Shown piece after piece: positions 54,097-63,155 of a stretch of 64,000 nt of DNA. The notes under the pieces are model-generated. The model was not told where the DNA came from and searched no databases. It saw only the letters and a list, made by a program, of their open reading frames with translations. Origin of the DNA: Mycobacterium simulans (GTDB lineage Bacteria > Actinomycetota > Actinomycetes > Mycobacteriales > Mycobacteriaceae); assembly GCF_900232995.1 (NCBI RefSeq), contig NZ_OCVX01000003.1, forward strand, positions 979,869 through 1,043,868, given 5' to 3'. The position numbers and the translations under genes were made by a program. Numbering within the stretch: the first letter of the stretch is position 1; each line of letters starts with the position of its first letter.

Positions 54097-55550
54097 ATGT
54101 CGGCGATTCCTCGAATCATGTCGGTATCGCTGGCGTCCGCGGCCGCGATCGGACTCATCAGCGCGGTAGGCCTCGCGCCACGAGCGTCCGCCGTGCCCTG
54201 CAGTGGCGACGCTGCAAACGCCCCACCCCCGCCGAACGCCGTGGTGACCGCGCCCAGTTCCAAAACACTCGGCCCGATACCGCGAGGGCCCCGGCCTCGT
54301 GGTGCGAATGAACGTGCGCCACTGCCTAGGCTGGGACCGCTGTCTCGGTTGGCAAATCCGGGTCAGCGATACTCCGCGCCCCTGCAACCTCAAGCGGGCG
54401 TGCTGCCGCCCGGGCCGAATCCTCCCGCCCCGGGCACCCAACAATCCGATGTCAGCAGGTTCTGGTCCCGGCACCGGCCCCAGCCCCGGCGCCGGGACCA
54501 GAACCTGCTGACATCGGGGGGGCTACGACATCGCTGGCCGAGTGGGTCACCGGGCCTGACGGCCCCAACAAGACGCTCGAACGATTCGGCATCTCCGGGA
54601 CCGACCTCGGAATCCTCTGGGACAACGGCGATCCCGCCAACCGTCAGACACTCATGATCTTCGGTGACACGTTCGGCTATTGCGCCGTGCACGAACACCA
54701 ATGGCGATACAACGTGATGTTCCGCAGCCAAGACCGTGACCTGGCCGACGGAATCCACGTGGCCTCCGGCGACCCGTCCAACAGATATTCCGGGTCGCCG
54801 GTAAGCCAACCGGGATTTTCCAAACAGCTCATCAATAGCATCAAATGGGCGCCGAACGAGACGGGAATCATTCCGACGTCCGCGATCTCGGTCGGGAGAA
54901 CCCAGTACGTCAACTTCATGTCCATCAGGGATTGGGGCCGTGACGGCGAATGGACGACGAACTACTCGGGTATCGCGGTGTCCAACGACAATGGCCAGAC
55001 CTGGGGGGTATATCCAGGCACCGTCCGCGCGTCCGGGCCCGACAGCGGACGAGCCAGATTCATTCCGGGCAATGAAAACTTCCAGATGGGGGCGTTCCTT
55101 AAGTCCAGCGACGGTTACCTCTATTCGTTCGGAACGCCGCCCGGACGCGGCGGCTCGGCACATCTGACTCGAGTTCCACAGCGCTTTGTCCCCGACCTCA
55201 CCAAATACGAATATTGGAACGGCGATTCGAACTCCTGGGTCCCCAACAAGCCGGAGGCGGCCACGGTGGTCATCCCGGGTCCGGTGGGCGAAATGTCGGC
55301 CCAGTACAACACATATCTCAAGCAGTACCTGGTGATGTACACCAACGGCGCAAACGACGTCGTGGCGAGGACCGCGCCGGCTCCACAAGGACCGTGGAGC
55401 CCAGAGACGATGCTCGTGTCGTCGTGGCAGATGCCCGGCGGCATCTATGCGCCGATGATGCACCCCTGGTCGACGGGCAAAGACGTGTACTTCAACCTGT
55501 CGCTGTGGTCTGCATACAACGTCATGTTGATGCACACGGTGTTGCCTTAA
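54097..55550 (+). pseudogene. Secreted DUF4185 protein, frameshifted at an inverted repeat
   Basis: ATG 54097 after GGGGAAGG starts a signal peptide (MSAIPRIMSVSLASAAAIGL, cleavage near ASA) and a Pro-rich linker as far as LPPGPNPPAPGTQ. Just past 54440 the frame changes: the original frame reads SDVSRFWSRH and drifts to a stop at 54657. The frame carrying APAPAPGPEPADIGG, TTSLAEWVTGPDGPNKTLER and then the whole DUF4185 domain (IFGDTFGYC, NRYSGSPVSQP, MPGGIYAPMMHPW) ends at 55550. The change coincides with a 27-bp perfect inverted repeat at 54446-54517. DUF4185 proteins are exported five-bladed-propeller-like proteins of unknown activity. The disruption may be real or an artefact. Confidence 0.8.
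54446..54517. repeat. 27-bp perfect inverted repeat inside the DUF4185 gene
   Basis: The arms 54446-54472 and 54491-54517 are perfect reverse complements (core TCAGCAGGTTCTGG / CCAGAACCTGCTGA) around an 18-base GC-rich loop. The right arm encodes the normal linker in the correct frame; the left arm encodes nothing typical. The left arm therefore looks like an inverted copy of the right arm. Confidence 0.9.
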
Positions 55551-56479
55551 GCGGAGTTGTTGTGCAGCGTGCGCGGGTCCCTGCCGGAGCGTGTCCAGGC
55601 GTCGGCCGCCCAGGGTGCGTAGATCAGGCGCAGCGGCAGCCGGTTGATCAGCGGATTCAACGCGCGCATGAGTGCAGCGAACCGCTGAAATCGCTTCTCG
55701 CGCTTGCTATCCCATTGGAGGTTGCACACATCACGCATTTGTGGTGGCAAGGTTCCCACCACGACTAGGCGGGCGTAGGCGTTCAGCGGCCGAGACAAGG
55801 CCTTCCAGATCGGCCCGGGGATCTTTCGGGGACCCGGAATGCCCTTTCGGAGATACCCCGTGCCATACAGCACGGTCTTGTGCGGGACGAACCGGTCCAG
55901 CATGCCCTCCCAATAGGCGACGAACTCGTCATAGGTTTGCGGTTGCCCCCGGTCACTGACGCCGTAAAGGCGGTACCAGACCTTGCTTTCGCCGAAGATC
56001 CGCTCCTTCTCCGCGCGGGACAGCCGCCGGATGAACATGTCGGTGTTGTAGATGACCTGATCGACGAATGTGGCGTGCGCCCAGTAGAACAGCTCCGGGT
56101 TTAACGCGTGATACCTCGAGCCGTCGCTGATGGTGCCTTTGATCGACTTGTGGAAATCCCGTACCGTGCGGCCCCACTTGTGCGGATCGTCGGAGTAGAC
56201 GGTTTTCATCATGGGCGGCGCGGTCCGCTTTGCCCTACCCAGCGTGTCGCTGAAGATCACCGAGTGATCGAACACACCCTGAGCGAGCTGTTCGATGCAG
56301 TTCTCGGTGCCGGCGACGCGCTGGAACCCGAACAGTTGCGTGCGGTGATCTCCGTAGAACTTCCAGATCAACGAGTCGGGCCCGAGCCGTGTTATCTCGT
56401 CTTCACCCGACTCCTCAACCAGCAACGGCATCGCCTCGCGAACACCGGTGTCGAAATTCAGTTCGGCCGTCCTAGCCAC
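55547..56479 (-). CDS. DUF2236/MpaB-family oxygenase-like protein
   Basis: A 310-residue member of the DUF2236 (latex-clearing protein/MpaB) family. It has GPDSLIWKFYGDHRTQLFGFQR, DHSVIFSDTLGRAKRTAPPMMKTVYS, the conserved Asp-x-His block KWGRTVRDFHKSIKG, and ALNPELFYWAHATFVDQVIYN with the haem-ligand-like His. Family members bind b-type haem and some cleave rubber or act on peptides. The GTG at 56479 lies in a short tandem repeat containing GGAGG units. It is divergent from the TetR gene at 56567, its likely regulator. Its stop shares TTAA with the convergent DUF4185 gene. Confidence 0.85.
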   Translation of the reverse strand: MARTAELNFDTGVREAMPLLVEESGEDEITRLGPDSLIWKFYGDHRTQLFGFQRVAGTENCIEQLAQGVFDHSVIFSDTLGRAKRTAPPMMKTVYSDDPHKWGRTVRDFHKSIKGTISDGSRYHALNPELFYWAHATFVDQVIYNTDMFIRRLSRAEKERIFGESKVWYRLYGVSDRGQPQTYDEFVAYWEGMLDRFVPHKTVLYGTGYLRKGIPGPRKIPGPIWKALSRPLNAYARLVVVGTLPPQMRDVCNLQWDSKREKRFQRFAALMRALNPLINRLPLRLIYAPWAADAWTRSGRDPRTLHNNSA

Positions 56480-56504
56480 CTCCTAGCCACCTCCTAGCCA
56501 CCAC
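56472..56504 (-). repeat. 11-bp tandem repeat carrying Shine-Dalgarno and start codon
   Basis: On the minus strand the unit GGAGGTGGCTA is repeated (56493-56483 region and neighbours, three units with the first imperfect: GGTGGTGGCTA). Each unit holds GGAGG and a GTG. The annotated start of the DUF2236 gene (56479) lies in the last unit. Unit gain or loss would move the ribosome site relative to the coding frame. Confidence 0.7.
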
Positions 56505-56566
56505 CTACCCGGCAGGTTGTTGCGGAACAGTGAAACAAAAGCATATCTTTGTGTCAACATTGACCG

Positions 56567-57157
56567 GTGACACCACCCAGCCCCGACGGCGATCTCGGCG
56601 ACGCGAAGATGCGCATCATCCTGGACACCGCCCGGACGGTCTTCGAGACCTACGGGGTGCGCCGGGCCAATATCGACGACGTCGCCGCGGGCGCCGGGGT
56701 TAGCCGCAGCACCATCTACCGGCGGTTTCCTAATAAGGACGAGCTGTTCGCAAGCGTCGTGCGGCGCGAGGCCGAAACCTTCTTCGCCACTCTGGACCAG
56801 GCCACCAACGGCTGCAATCCGCAAGGGGCGGTGATCGAGGCGTTCGCGCTCGGAGTGCGCCTCATCCACGACTCACCGCTGTATTCGCGCATCGCCGAAA
56901 GTGAACCCGAACTGTTCGGCATGTTTTCGCGATCGCACGCCTTTCCGATCAACCAATTCGCCGACGGGATCGCGCACACGCTGCGGCGGTGCGGCGCCAC
57001 ACACGTGGCCGACTCTGACCTTGCCAACGTCGCCGACATTCTGTTGCGCGTCGCCGTCGGCATCATCATGTTCCCCACCGACCGCCTCGATACCTCCGAT
57101 CAGACTGCCGTCCGCGAGTACGCCGCCCGCTACCTGGTCCCCATCATTAACCTGTAG
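56567..57157 (+). CDS. TetR-family transcriptional regulator
   Basis: A 196-residue regulator starting at GTG 56567. The helix-turn-helix region reads [47 protein letters not shown], the standard TetR_N domain. The C-terminal ligand domain (about 75-190) is helical. It is divergent from the DUF2236 gene with 87 bp between, the typical arrangement for a local repressor. The gene for a hydrolase-cyclase fusion starts 2 bp after its stop, so the two are co-transcribed. The ligand is unknown. Confidence 0.88.
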   Translation: MTPPSPDGDLGDAKMRIILDTARTVFETYGVRRANIDDVAAGAGVSRSTIYRRFPNKDELFASVVRREAETFFATLDQATNGCNPQGAVIEAFALGVRLIHDSPLYSRIAESEPELFGMFSRSHAFPINQFADGIAHTLRRCGATHVADSDLANVADILLRVAVGIIMFPTDRLDTSDQTAVREYAARYLVPIINL

Positions 57158-57159
57158 CC

Positions 57160-58539
57160 GTGGCGCAGGTGCCCCGGACTCGCTACGCCAAGTGCGGCGA
57201 CCTAGAAATCGCCTATCAGATCCTCGGTGAGGGTCCGATCGACCTACTTGTGGTGCCCGGTCCGTCCATCCCAATCGACACAATTGACGCCGAACCGTCG
57301 ATGTACCGCTTTTATCAGCGTCTGGCGGCGTTCAGCCGCGTGATCCGGTTCGACCATCGCGGAGTTGGCTTGTCGTCCCCGGTTCCCTCGGTGGACATCC
57401 TCGGGCCGACGTTCTGGGCCGAGGACGCGATCGCGGTGATGGACGCGGCCGGCAGCGCGCAAGCCGCGATCTTCGCGACCGGCTTCACCGCCACCACCGC
57501 ACTAGTCTTCGCCGCGAAGTACCCCGAACGGGTCCGCAGTCTGGTGATCGTCGGCGGCTCGGCGCGAACGTTGTGGGCGCCCGACTATGAAATAGGGGTT
57601 GAGGCCGAGATCGCCGACCCCTACCTCACCGTCGGGACCGAACCGGATGCCGTCGAGCACGGCTTTGACATCCTCGGCATCGTCGCTCCCAGCGTCGCCC
57701 ATGACGACGCTTTCCGCACCTGGTGGGATCTCGCCGGCAACCGGGCGGCGTCGCCCAGCATGGCGCGCGCCGTCATCAACGCCATAGGGGCCTGCGACGC
57801 GCGCGACGCGTTGCAGCACATCACCGCACCGACGCTGATCTTGCATCGCAAGGATTCGAACTTCGTCCCGATCGAGCACGGTCGCTACCTGGCCGAGCAC
57901 ATCGCCGGCTCACGCCTCATCGAGCTTCCTGGCGCAGATGCGCTGTACTGGGTCGGCCACACCGCGGCATTGCTCGACGAGGTCGAGGAGTTCATCACCG
58001 GTGTGCGCGGGGGCTCCGTCGCCGAGCGCATGCTGACCACGATCGTGTTCACCGACATCGTCGGCTCGACCCAGCGCGCCGCCGCCCTCGGCGACCTCCG
58101 GTGGCGCGACCTGCTCGACAACCACGACAACATCGTGCGCCATGAAATCCAGCGCTTCGGCGGTCGCGAAGTGAACACCGCCGGTGACGGTTTCGTCGCG
58201 ACGTTCACCAGCCCCAGTGCCGCGATCGGGTGCGCCGACGCCATCGTGGACGCGGTCCATGTTCTCGGCATCGACGTCCGGGTCGGTATCCATGCCGGTG
58301 AGGTCGAGTTGCGCCCTGCCTCGCGAAATGACGTTGCCGGCATGGCCGTGCACATCGGTGCACGCGTCGCGGCGCTTGCGGGGCCCAGTGAGGTGCTGGT
58401 GTCTTCGACGGTGCGTGACATCGTCGCAGGATCGCGGCACCGATTCCTCGAGCGCGGTGAACGAGAACTCAAAGGCGTGCCGGGCCGATGGCGCCTCTAC
58501 GCGCTCATCAGGGAACACGCGGCCAGCAATCAGGTCTAG
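57160..58539 (+). CDS. Alpha/beta-hydrolase and class III adenylate/guanylate cyclase fusion
   Basis: A 459-residue two-domain protein. Residues about 1-280 are an alpha/beta-hydrolase fold ([14 protein letters not shown]-terminal [26 protein letters not shown]). The nucleophile elbow reads ATGFTATTA where active enzymes have GxSxG, so Ser is replaced by Thr (about T110) and catalysis is doubtful. Residues about 293-455 are a class III cyclase: metal-binding Asp in [10 protein letters not shown], the second in [10 protein letters not shown], and the Asn/Arg motif HIGARVAAL. The usual adenine-selecting Lys before GDG is Asn (EVNTAGDG), so ATP preference is uncertain. The hydrolase part may act as a small-molecule sensor. 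The TetR gene overlaps its operon upstream. Confidence 0.88.
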   Translation: MAQVPRTRYAKCGDLEIAYQILGEGPIDLLVVPGPSIPIDTIDAEPSMYRFYQRLAAFSRVIRFDHRGVGLSSPVPSVDILGPTFWAEDAIAVMDAAGSAQAAIFATGFTATTALVFAAKYPERVRSLVIVGGSARTLWAPDYEIGVEAEIADPYLTVGTEPDAVEHGFDILGIVAPSVAHDDAFRTWWDLAGNRAASPSMARAVINAIGACDARDALQHITAPTLILHRKDSNFVPIEHGRYLAEHIAGSRLIELPGADALYWVGHTAALLDEVEEFITGVRGGSVAERMLTTIVFTDIVGSTQRAAALGDLRWRDLLDNHDNIVRHEIQRFGGREVNTAGDGFVATFTSPSAAIGCADAIVDAVHVLGIDVRVGIHAGEVELRPASRNDVAGMAVHIGARVAALAGPSEVLVSSTVRDIVAGSRHRFLERGERELKGVPGRWRLYALIREHAASNQV

Positions 58540-58599
58540 CAGCGCTTGTACCCTGGCGGTACCAAAGATGCCGACCAGATAGCTGACCTGAGGAGAGCC

Positions 58600-60828
58600 G
58601 TGACGGCGCCGCTTTTAGAGGACCCCGGCCTTAGCTCGGTGCGGCGCGTTCAGCTGGAAGTCTCGGGGATGTCGTGCGCGGCGTGCGCGAGCCGCGTCGA
58701 AACGAAGCTCAACAAGGTTCCTGGCGTGCATGCATCCGTCAACTTCGCTACTCGCATCGCGACCATCGACGCCGTCGATATGGCTACCGCAGACCTGTGC
58801 GAAGTGGTCGAGAAAGCCGGATATCAGGCGGCTCCACACACCGAGTCGGTCGCCGAGCAAAAGGATCCCGACGCCGACCACGCCCGCCGCCTGCTGCGGC
58901 GGCTGCTTGTCGCGGCGGTGCTGTTCGTGCCACTGGCCGATCTGTCGACGATGTTCGCGATCGTGCCCAGCGTCAGGTTCGCCGGCTGGGGCTACCTGTT
59001 GACCGCGCTGGCGGCCCCGATCGTGACATGGGCCGCCTGGCCGTTCCACTCGGTGGCGCTGCGCAATGCCCGCCACCGGACAGCGTCCATGGAAACGCTG
59101 ATCTCGGTTGGCATCGTGGCGGCCACCACCTGGTCGTTATCGACGGCCTTCGTGCATCACCAGCCACGGGAAGCCCGCGGAATTTGGCAGGCGATCCTGC
59201 ATAGCGATTCGATTTACCTCGAGGTAGCTGCTGGGGTCACTGTCTTCGTTCTTGCGGGTCGATACTTTGAAGCCCGCGCCAAATCCAAGGCCGGCGGCGC
59301 GCTTCGCGCCCTCGCAGCGTTGGGCGCCAAGAATGTCACGGTCCTGCTGCCGGACGGCGCGGAGTTGGTGATTCCGGCCGGCGAACTCAAGAAGCAACAG
59401 CGCTTTGTGACCCGGCCGGGCGAGACCATCGCCGCCGACGGGGTGGTTGTCGACGGTGCCGCGGCGATCGATATGAGCGCTATGACCGGCGAGGCTAAAC
59501 CGGTGCGTGCATATCCGGAGGCGACGGTCATCGGTGGCACCGTCGTGCTGGACGGCCGGCTGGTCATCGAGGCCACCGCCGTCGGTGGCGACACCCAGTT
59601 CGCCGCGATGGTCCGGCTCGTCGAGCAAGCGCAAGCGCAGAAGGCTCGAGCTCAGCGCCTCGCCGATCGCATCTCGGCGGTGTTCGTCCCGGTGGTGTTC
59701 GCCATCGCCGGATTGGCCGGCACGGCCTGGCTCATCGGCGGGGCCGGTGCGGATCGCGCTTTCTCGGTGACCCTCGGGGTATTGGTGATCGCGTGCCCGT
59801 GCGCGCTCGGGCTGGCTACGCCCACCGCGATGATGGTCGCTTCCGGACGGGGCGCGCAGCTGGGGATTTTCATCAAGGGCTACCGAGCGCTGGAGACCAT
59901 CCGCGGGATCGACGCCGTGGTATTCGACAAGACCGGCACGTTGACGGTGGGACAGCTGACCGTGACCGGCGTGACGACCTGCGACGGCTGGGACCCCGGG
60001 GAGGTGCTCGCCCTGGCGTCCGCAGTCGAAGCGGCTTCCGAGCACGCGGTGGCGACGGCCATCGTTGCAGCATCTGAAAACCCAGGCCCCGTCACCGAGT
60101 TCGCCGCGGTCGCCGGGCGCGGTGTGTCGGGAGTCGTCGGCAGCCGCCACGTCGAGGTGGGCAAGCCGTCCTGGATTACCCGTAATGGGCCGTGCGACGC
60201 CGTTCTTGAGTCCGCGCGAGTCGAGGGCGAGTCCCGCGGCGAGACAGTCGTTTTCGTGTCGGTCGATGGCGTCGCCTGCGCCGCCATTGCGATTGCCGAC
60301 ACCGTCAAGGATTCCGCGGCCGACGCCGTCTCCGCTTTGCGCGGCCGAGGGCTACGCACGATTCTGCTCACGGGCGACAACCAGGCCGTGGCCGACGCGG
60401 TGGCAGCACAGGTCGGCATCGACACCGCTATTGCCGATGTGCTGCCCGAAGGCAAAGTCGAAGTGATCCAACGGCTCCGCGAGGCGGGCCACACCGTCGC
60501 CATGGTCGGCGACGGCATCAACGACGGCCCAGCCTTGGCCTGCGCCGACTTGGGCTTGGCGATTGGGCGCGGCACCGATGTCGCGATCGGCGCGGCCGAC
60601 ATCATCCTGGTTCGCGACGATCTGCACATCGTCCCACAGGCGCTGGATCTGGCGCGGGCAACCATGCGGACGATTCGGATGAACATGGTTTGGGCGTTCG
60701 GCTACAACGTGGCCGCAATCCCGATCGCGGCCGCCGGCCTGCTCAATCCGCTGATCGCCGGTGCCGCCATGGCATTCTCGTCGTTTTTTGTAGTCTCAAA
60801 CAGCTTGCGGCTGCGTAAGGTTCAGTGA
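58600..60828 (+). CDS. ctpB: Copper-type P1B ATPase CtpB
   Basis: A 742-residue P1B-type ATPase. The GTG at 58600 follows AGGAG. One N-terminal HMA domain carries [12 protein letters not shown]. The eight-helix membrane core contains the CPC motif [15 protein letters not shown]; phosphorylation motif DKTGTLTVG, actuator MTGEAKPV, nucleotide-binding EHAVATA and hinge [16 protein letters not shown] follow. It is very similar to M. tuberculosis CtpB (752 residues) from memory. P1B enzymes with CPC move Cu+ out across the membrane. A CopZ-like chaperone and CtaG lie just beyond, suggesting a copper-handling neighbourhood. A 103-bp foldback repeat follows the stop. Confidence 0.95.
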   Translation: MTAPLLEDPGLSSVRRVQLEVSGMSCAACASRVETKLNKVPGVHASVNFATRIATIDAVDMATADLCEVVEKAGYQAAPHTESVAEQKDPDADHARRLLRRLLVAAVLFVPLADLSTMFAIVPSVRFAGWGYLLTALAAPIVTWAAWPFHSVALRNARHRTASMETLISVGIVAATTWSLSTAFVHHQPREARGIWQAILHSDSIYLEVAAGVTVFVLAGRYFEARAKSKAGGALRALAALGAKNVTVLLPDGAELVIPAGELKKQQRFVTRPGETIAADGVVVDGAAAIDMSAMTGEAKPVRAYPEATVIGGTVVLDGRLVIEATAVGGDTQFAAMVRLVEQAQAQKARAQRLADRISAVFVPVVFAIAGLAGTAWLIGGAGADRAFSVTLGVLVIACPCALGLATPTAMMVASGRGAQLGIFIKGYRALETIRGIDAVVFDKTGTLTVGQLTVTGVTTCDGWDPGEVLALASAVEAASEHAVATAIVAASENPGPVTEFAAVAGRGVSGVVGSRHVEVGKPSWITRNGPCDAVLESARVEGESRGETVVFVSVDGVACAAIAIADTVKDSAADAVSALRGRGLRTILLTGDNQAVADAVAAQVGIDTAIADVLPEGKVEVIQRLREAGHTVAMVGDGINDGPALACADLGLAIGRGTDVAIGAADIILVRDDLHIVPQALDLARATMRTIRMNMVWAFGYNVAAIPIAAAGLLNPLIAGAAMAFSSFFVVSNSLRLRKVQ

Positions 60829-60837
60829 GTACCTCGA

Positions 60838-60940
60838 GATCGAGTGTGAACTCACGGCTTTCAGTGTGTGTCTCGGGCGGGATCCGGCCGGCTTTTCGCG
60901 CCCAGAATTCACCCTCAAAGCCCAGAATTCACACCGGATC
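60838..60940 (+). repeat. 103-bp foldback repeat, copy 2
   Basis: Ends GATCGAGTGTGAA (60838-60850) and TTCACACCGGATC (60928-60940) are inverted repeats. It is the same length as, and collinear with, the minus-strand copy at 14210-14312, and starts 10 bp after the ctpB stop, before the convergent PE-PPE gene. An internal GCCCAGAATTCAC-like block is duplicated (60901 and 60921). Confidence 0.8.
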
Positions 60941-60958
60941 GATTCGCCCGACTGGGTC

Positions 60959-62623
60959 TCAGGGAATGAGGGATCGGATGTCGCTGATGTTTTGTGAGAT
61001 CGCCTTCGAGATGACCAGGAACTGGACGATGCCTGCGATGGTCGCCAGGCCCACGTCGGCCGCAATCGGATACCCGATCGCGTTGATGAGGTTGCCCTGC
61101 GCGAGCTGTTCCACGAACAGCTGGGAGTTGTATAGGGGCAGTGTCGTGGCAAAAGCAAGTGCTGTATCGGCGGCCGGGAGGAGCACGGCGTAGTCGGTCG
61201 AGATAATCGTCGCGGCCGTGTTCACAATCTTCTCCGGGGACGGCATCGCAGCCAACTTGGCCAATACGTCCGTCGGCTGCGGCGGCGTGAACGCCGGGAT
61301 TATCATCGGCTGCGCGGCCAAGGCTTGCACCTCGGCGTTGAAGTCGTGGATACCCTGTTGGGTCCCGGCGGTGAAGGCCTCGACGAGGGTGTTCGGGCTG
61401 ACTTCGGGGAACAACCCGAACGGGGTTGGCACGTCCGCGTAGCTCGTCGAGTAACCGTGGTAGGGATCGCCGTAGCCCAAATTGACGATCACTTCCAAGT
61501 TGGGCTCGATCAAAGCGGCCAGTGGCCTTCCGATGACGGGTATCGCTCGTACCGGTGTCAGCAGCGGCAGTTCCTCGGTGGGAATCATGTAGTAGTACGT
61601 CTTGCCGCCGTTTTCGTAGTAGCCGGGTGACGTCTGCAATTGGATAGCGTTATTGACTTGCGCAGGCGTCAAATCCAGGTACTTGGTGTGGATGGTGGCG
61701 ATACCGAACACCGCATTCAGATCGGAAATGAAATTGATCGGATACCGCGGAAAGTCAGCGAAGCCGTCGTACTCCTGCGTGTAAATGGCCACTTCGTAGG
61801 GCGTATTGGAGGGGGTCGCACCGTAGAACGTCAGACCTAGGGTTGGGAGGGTCAGGTTGGGGAAACGCGCGAGCATACCGCCGTTGGGATTCATCTCGTT
61901 GCCGACCAGCACGAAGTTGAGGTCACCGGGGGGATACGGATTGCCCATCGCCGCGAGTTTCTGCATTTCCAGCGAGGCGATGATAGCGCTTTGCGAGTAG
62001 CCAAAGATGGTAAGAGAATTGCCCGGAATAGACAGTTGATTGTGGATCGCATTGTCGAGAATCGTGAGACCCTCACTCACCGATTGGTTCAGGGTCGAGC
62101 TCTTGACACCGGTGATCGGATACAACTCTTCGGGCGTGAACAGTCTTTGTAGGAATTCGGGCGCGGACATCGAACGGACGTAGAGCTCATTCGCGAAAGT
62201 GACATATTCCGGTGGCGGAATGGGCACGCCGGTGGCGCCGATAAATAGCGTGGTCAGGTTAGCCGAGAAAGGCGGAATCGCGGCCGCCGGCGCCGCGGTG
62301 GGCGCGGCGGGCGCGCCCACCGGTCCCTGCAGGATGGCGGCGGCCGCGGTCTCGGTTTGCACGTAAGCGCTCGCCGCCGCGGCCAGTGCCTGTTGGAACT
62401 GAGCGTGATATGCCTCGACTTGACCGATGACGGCCTGGAACTCCTGTCCGTGCGCGCCAAAGAGATTCGCGATGGCCGCCGACACCTCGTCGCTGGCCGC
62501 GGCCAGCAGCGTGGACGTCGGCGCCGCCGCGGCTGCGCTTGCCGCACTAATCGTTGAACCGATGCTCTCGATGTCCGCGGCGACGGCCGTCATGATCTCC
62601 GGCGCGGCAAGCAAATTCGTCAA
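60959..62623 (-). CDS. PE protein with C-terminal PE-PPE alpha/beta-hydrolase domain
   Basis: A 554-residue protein. Residues 1-95 are a PE domain (NLLAAPEIMTAVAADIESIG). An Ala/Pro-rich linker (about 97-118) leads to a PE-PPE domain (about 145-380), a serine-hydrolase fold: nucleophile in IFGYSQSAIIA (GxSxS), acidic residue in YTQEYDGFADFPRYP, and a candidate His in GDPYHGYS. About 130 residues follow with a helical end. The start codon is TTG (62623) after GGAAGGG; no ATG fits the PE start. Relatives (Rv0151c/Rv0152c/Rv0159c type) are exported esterases or lipases. It lies between ctpB and the copper chaperone, where M. tuberculosis has no PE gene as I recall. Confidence 0.9.
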   Translation of the reverse strand: MTNLLAAPEIMTAVAADIESIGSTISAASAAAAAPTSTLLAAASDEVSAAIANLFGAHGQEFQAVIGQVEAYHAQFQQALAAAASAYVQTETAAAAILQGPVGAPAAPTAAPAAAIPPFSANLTTLFIGATGVPIPPPEYVTFANELYVRSMSAPEFLQRLFTPEELYPITGVKSSTLNQSVSEGLTILDNAIHNQLSIPGNSLTIFGYSQSAIIASLEMQKLAAMGNPYPPGDLNFVLVGNEMNPNGGMLARFPNLTLPTLGLTFYGATPSNTPYEVAIYTQEYDGFADFPRYPINFISDLNAVFGIATIHTKYLDLTPAQVNNAIQLQTSPGYYENGGKTYYYMIPTEELPLLTPVRAIPVIGRPLAALIEPNLEVIVNLGYGDPYHGYSTSYADVPTPFGLFPEVSPNTLVEAFTAGTQQGIHDFNAEVQALAAQPMIIPAFTPPQPTDVLAKLAAMPSPEKIVNTAATIISTDYAVLLPAADTALAFATTLPLYNSQLFVEQLAQGNLINAIGYPIAADVGLATIAGIVQFLVISKAISQNISDIRSLIP

Positions 62624-62932
62624 TGCCTGTCCCTTCCCCCGGTGACACGAGTCTTTTCTCGGTCAGACTGGACCGCAAGCGTATTACGAAGACGCCGCCT
62701 TGTCTGCGTTTTGCGCCATTCGCGCCGGGGCGTGTCAATTGAATTCTTTGACAACTGCCTAATAAGCCAGGGTCCCATTCTCGGCCTCCGACAATAGGCG
62801 CCAAGCCGTTTCTCGGAACGAGATGCTTTGCAAATCCCTAACGAAGCCGGCGAACAATGCCGCAACGCGCCAGCTAGGCGGCACCACCACCCAATTTCGT
62901 CGACTGTCAGGTGCTTGACATACTAGGCACCC
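62624..62932. other. Divergent intergenic region
   Basis: About 309 bp between the PE-PPE gene and the chaperone gene. It must hold both promoters. A TTGACA hexamer lies at about 62915, only 17 bases before the chaperone ATG. No convincing copper-regulator palindrome was seen. Confidence 0.4.
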
Positions 62933-63151
62933 ATGGCCGAACAAACCTTTTCCGTCGACGGACTGCACTGCGAGGGATGCGTAGCAACCATCACCACCGC
63001 GCTGACCTCATTGGACCCAGTCAGCGCCGTCAGCATAGACCTGGACACCAAAGGCACCTCCACAGTGCGGATTACCACCGACGTTGAGTTGACGCGCGAG
63101 CAGGTGCAGGAGGCACTAGACGGAAATGGAAGCTTCTCGGTAATCGCCTAA
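62933..63151 (+). CDS. CopZ-like heavy-metal-associated (HMA) protein
   Basis: A 72-residue single HMA domain. The metal site is GLHCEGCVATITTAL (CxxC), followed by the ferredoxin-like strands SAVSIDLDTKGTSTVRITTD and the last helix with EQVQEALDGNGSF. This is a soluble metallochaperone, most likely for Cu+, which would hand copper to CtpB or to CtaG-dependent oxidase assembly. It is located between the PE-PPE gene and the convergent ctaG-like gene, 2.1 kb from ctpB. Metal preference is inferred from the motif and context. Confidence 0.88.
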   Translation: MAEQTFSVDGLHCEGCVATITTALTSLDPVSAVSIDLDTKGTSTVRITTDVELTREQVQEALDGNGSFSVIA

Positions 63152-63155
63152 CGCA

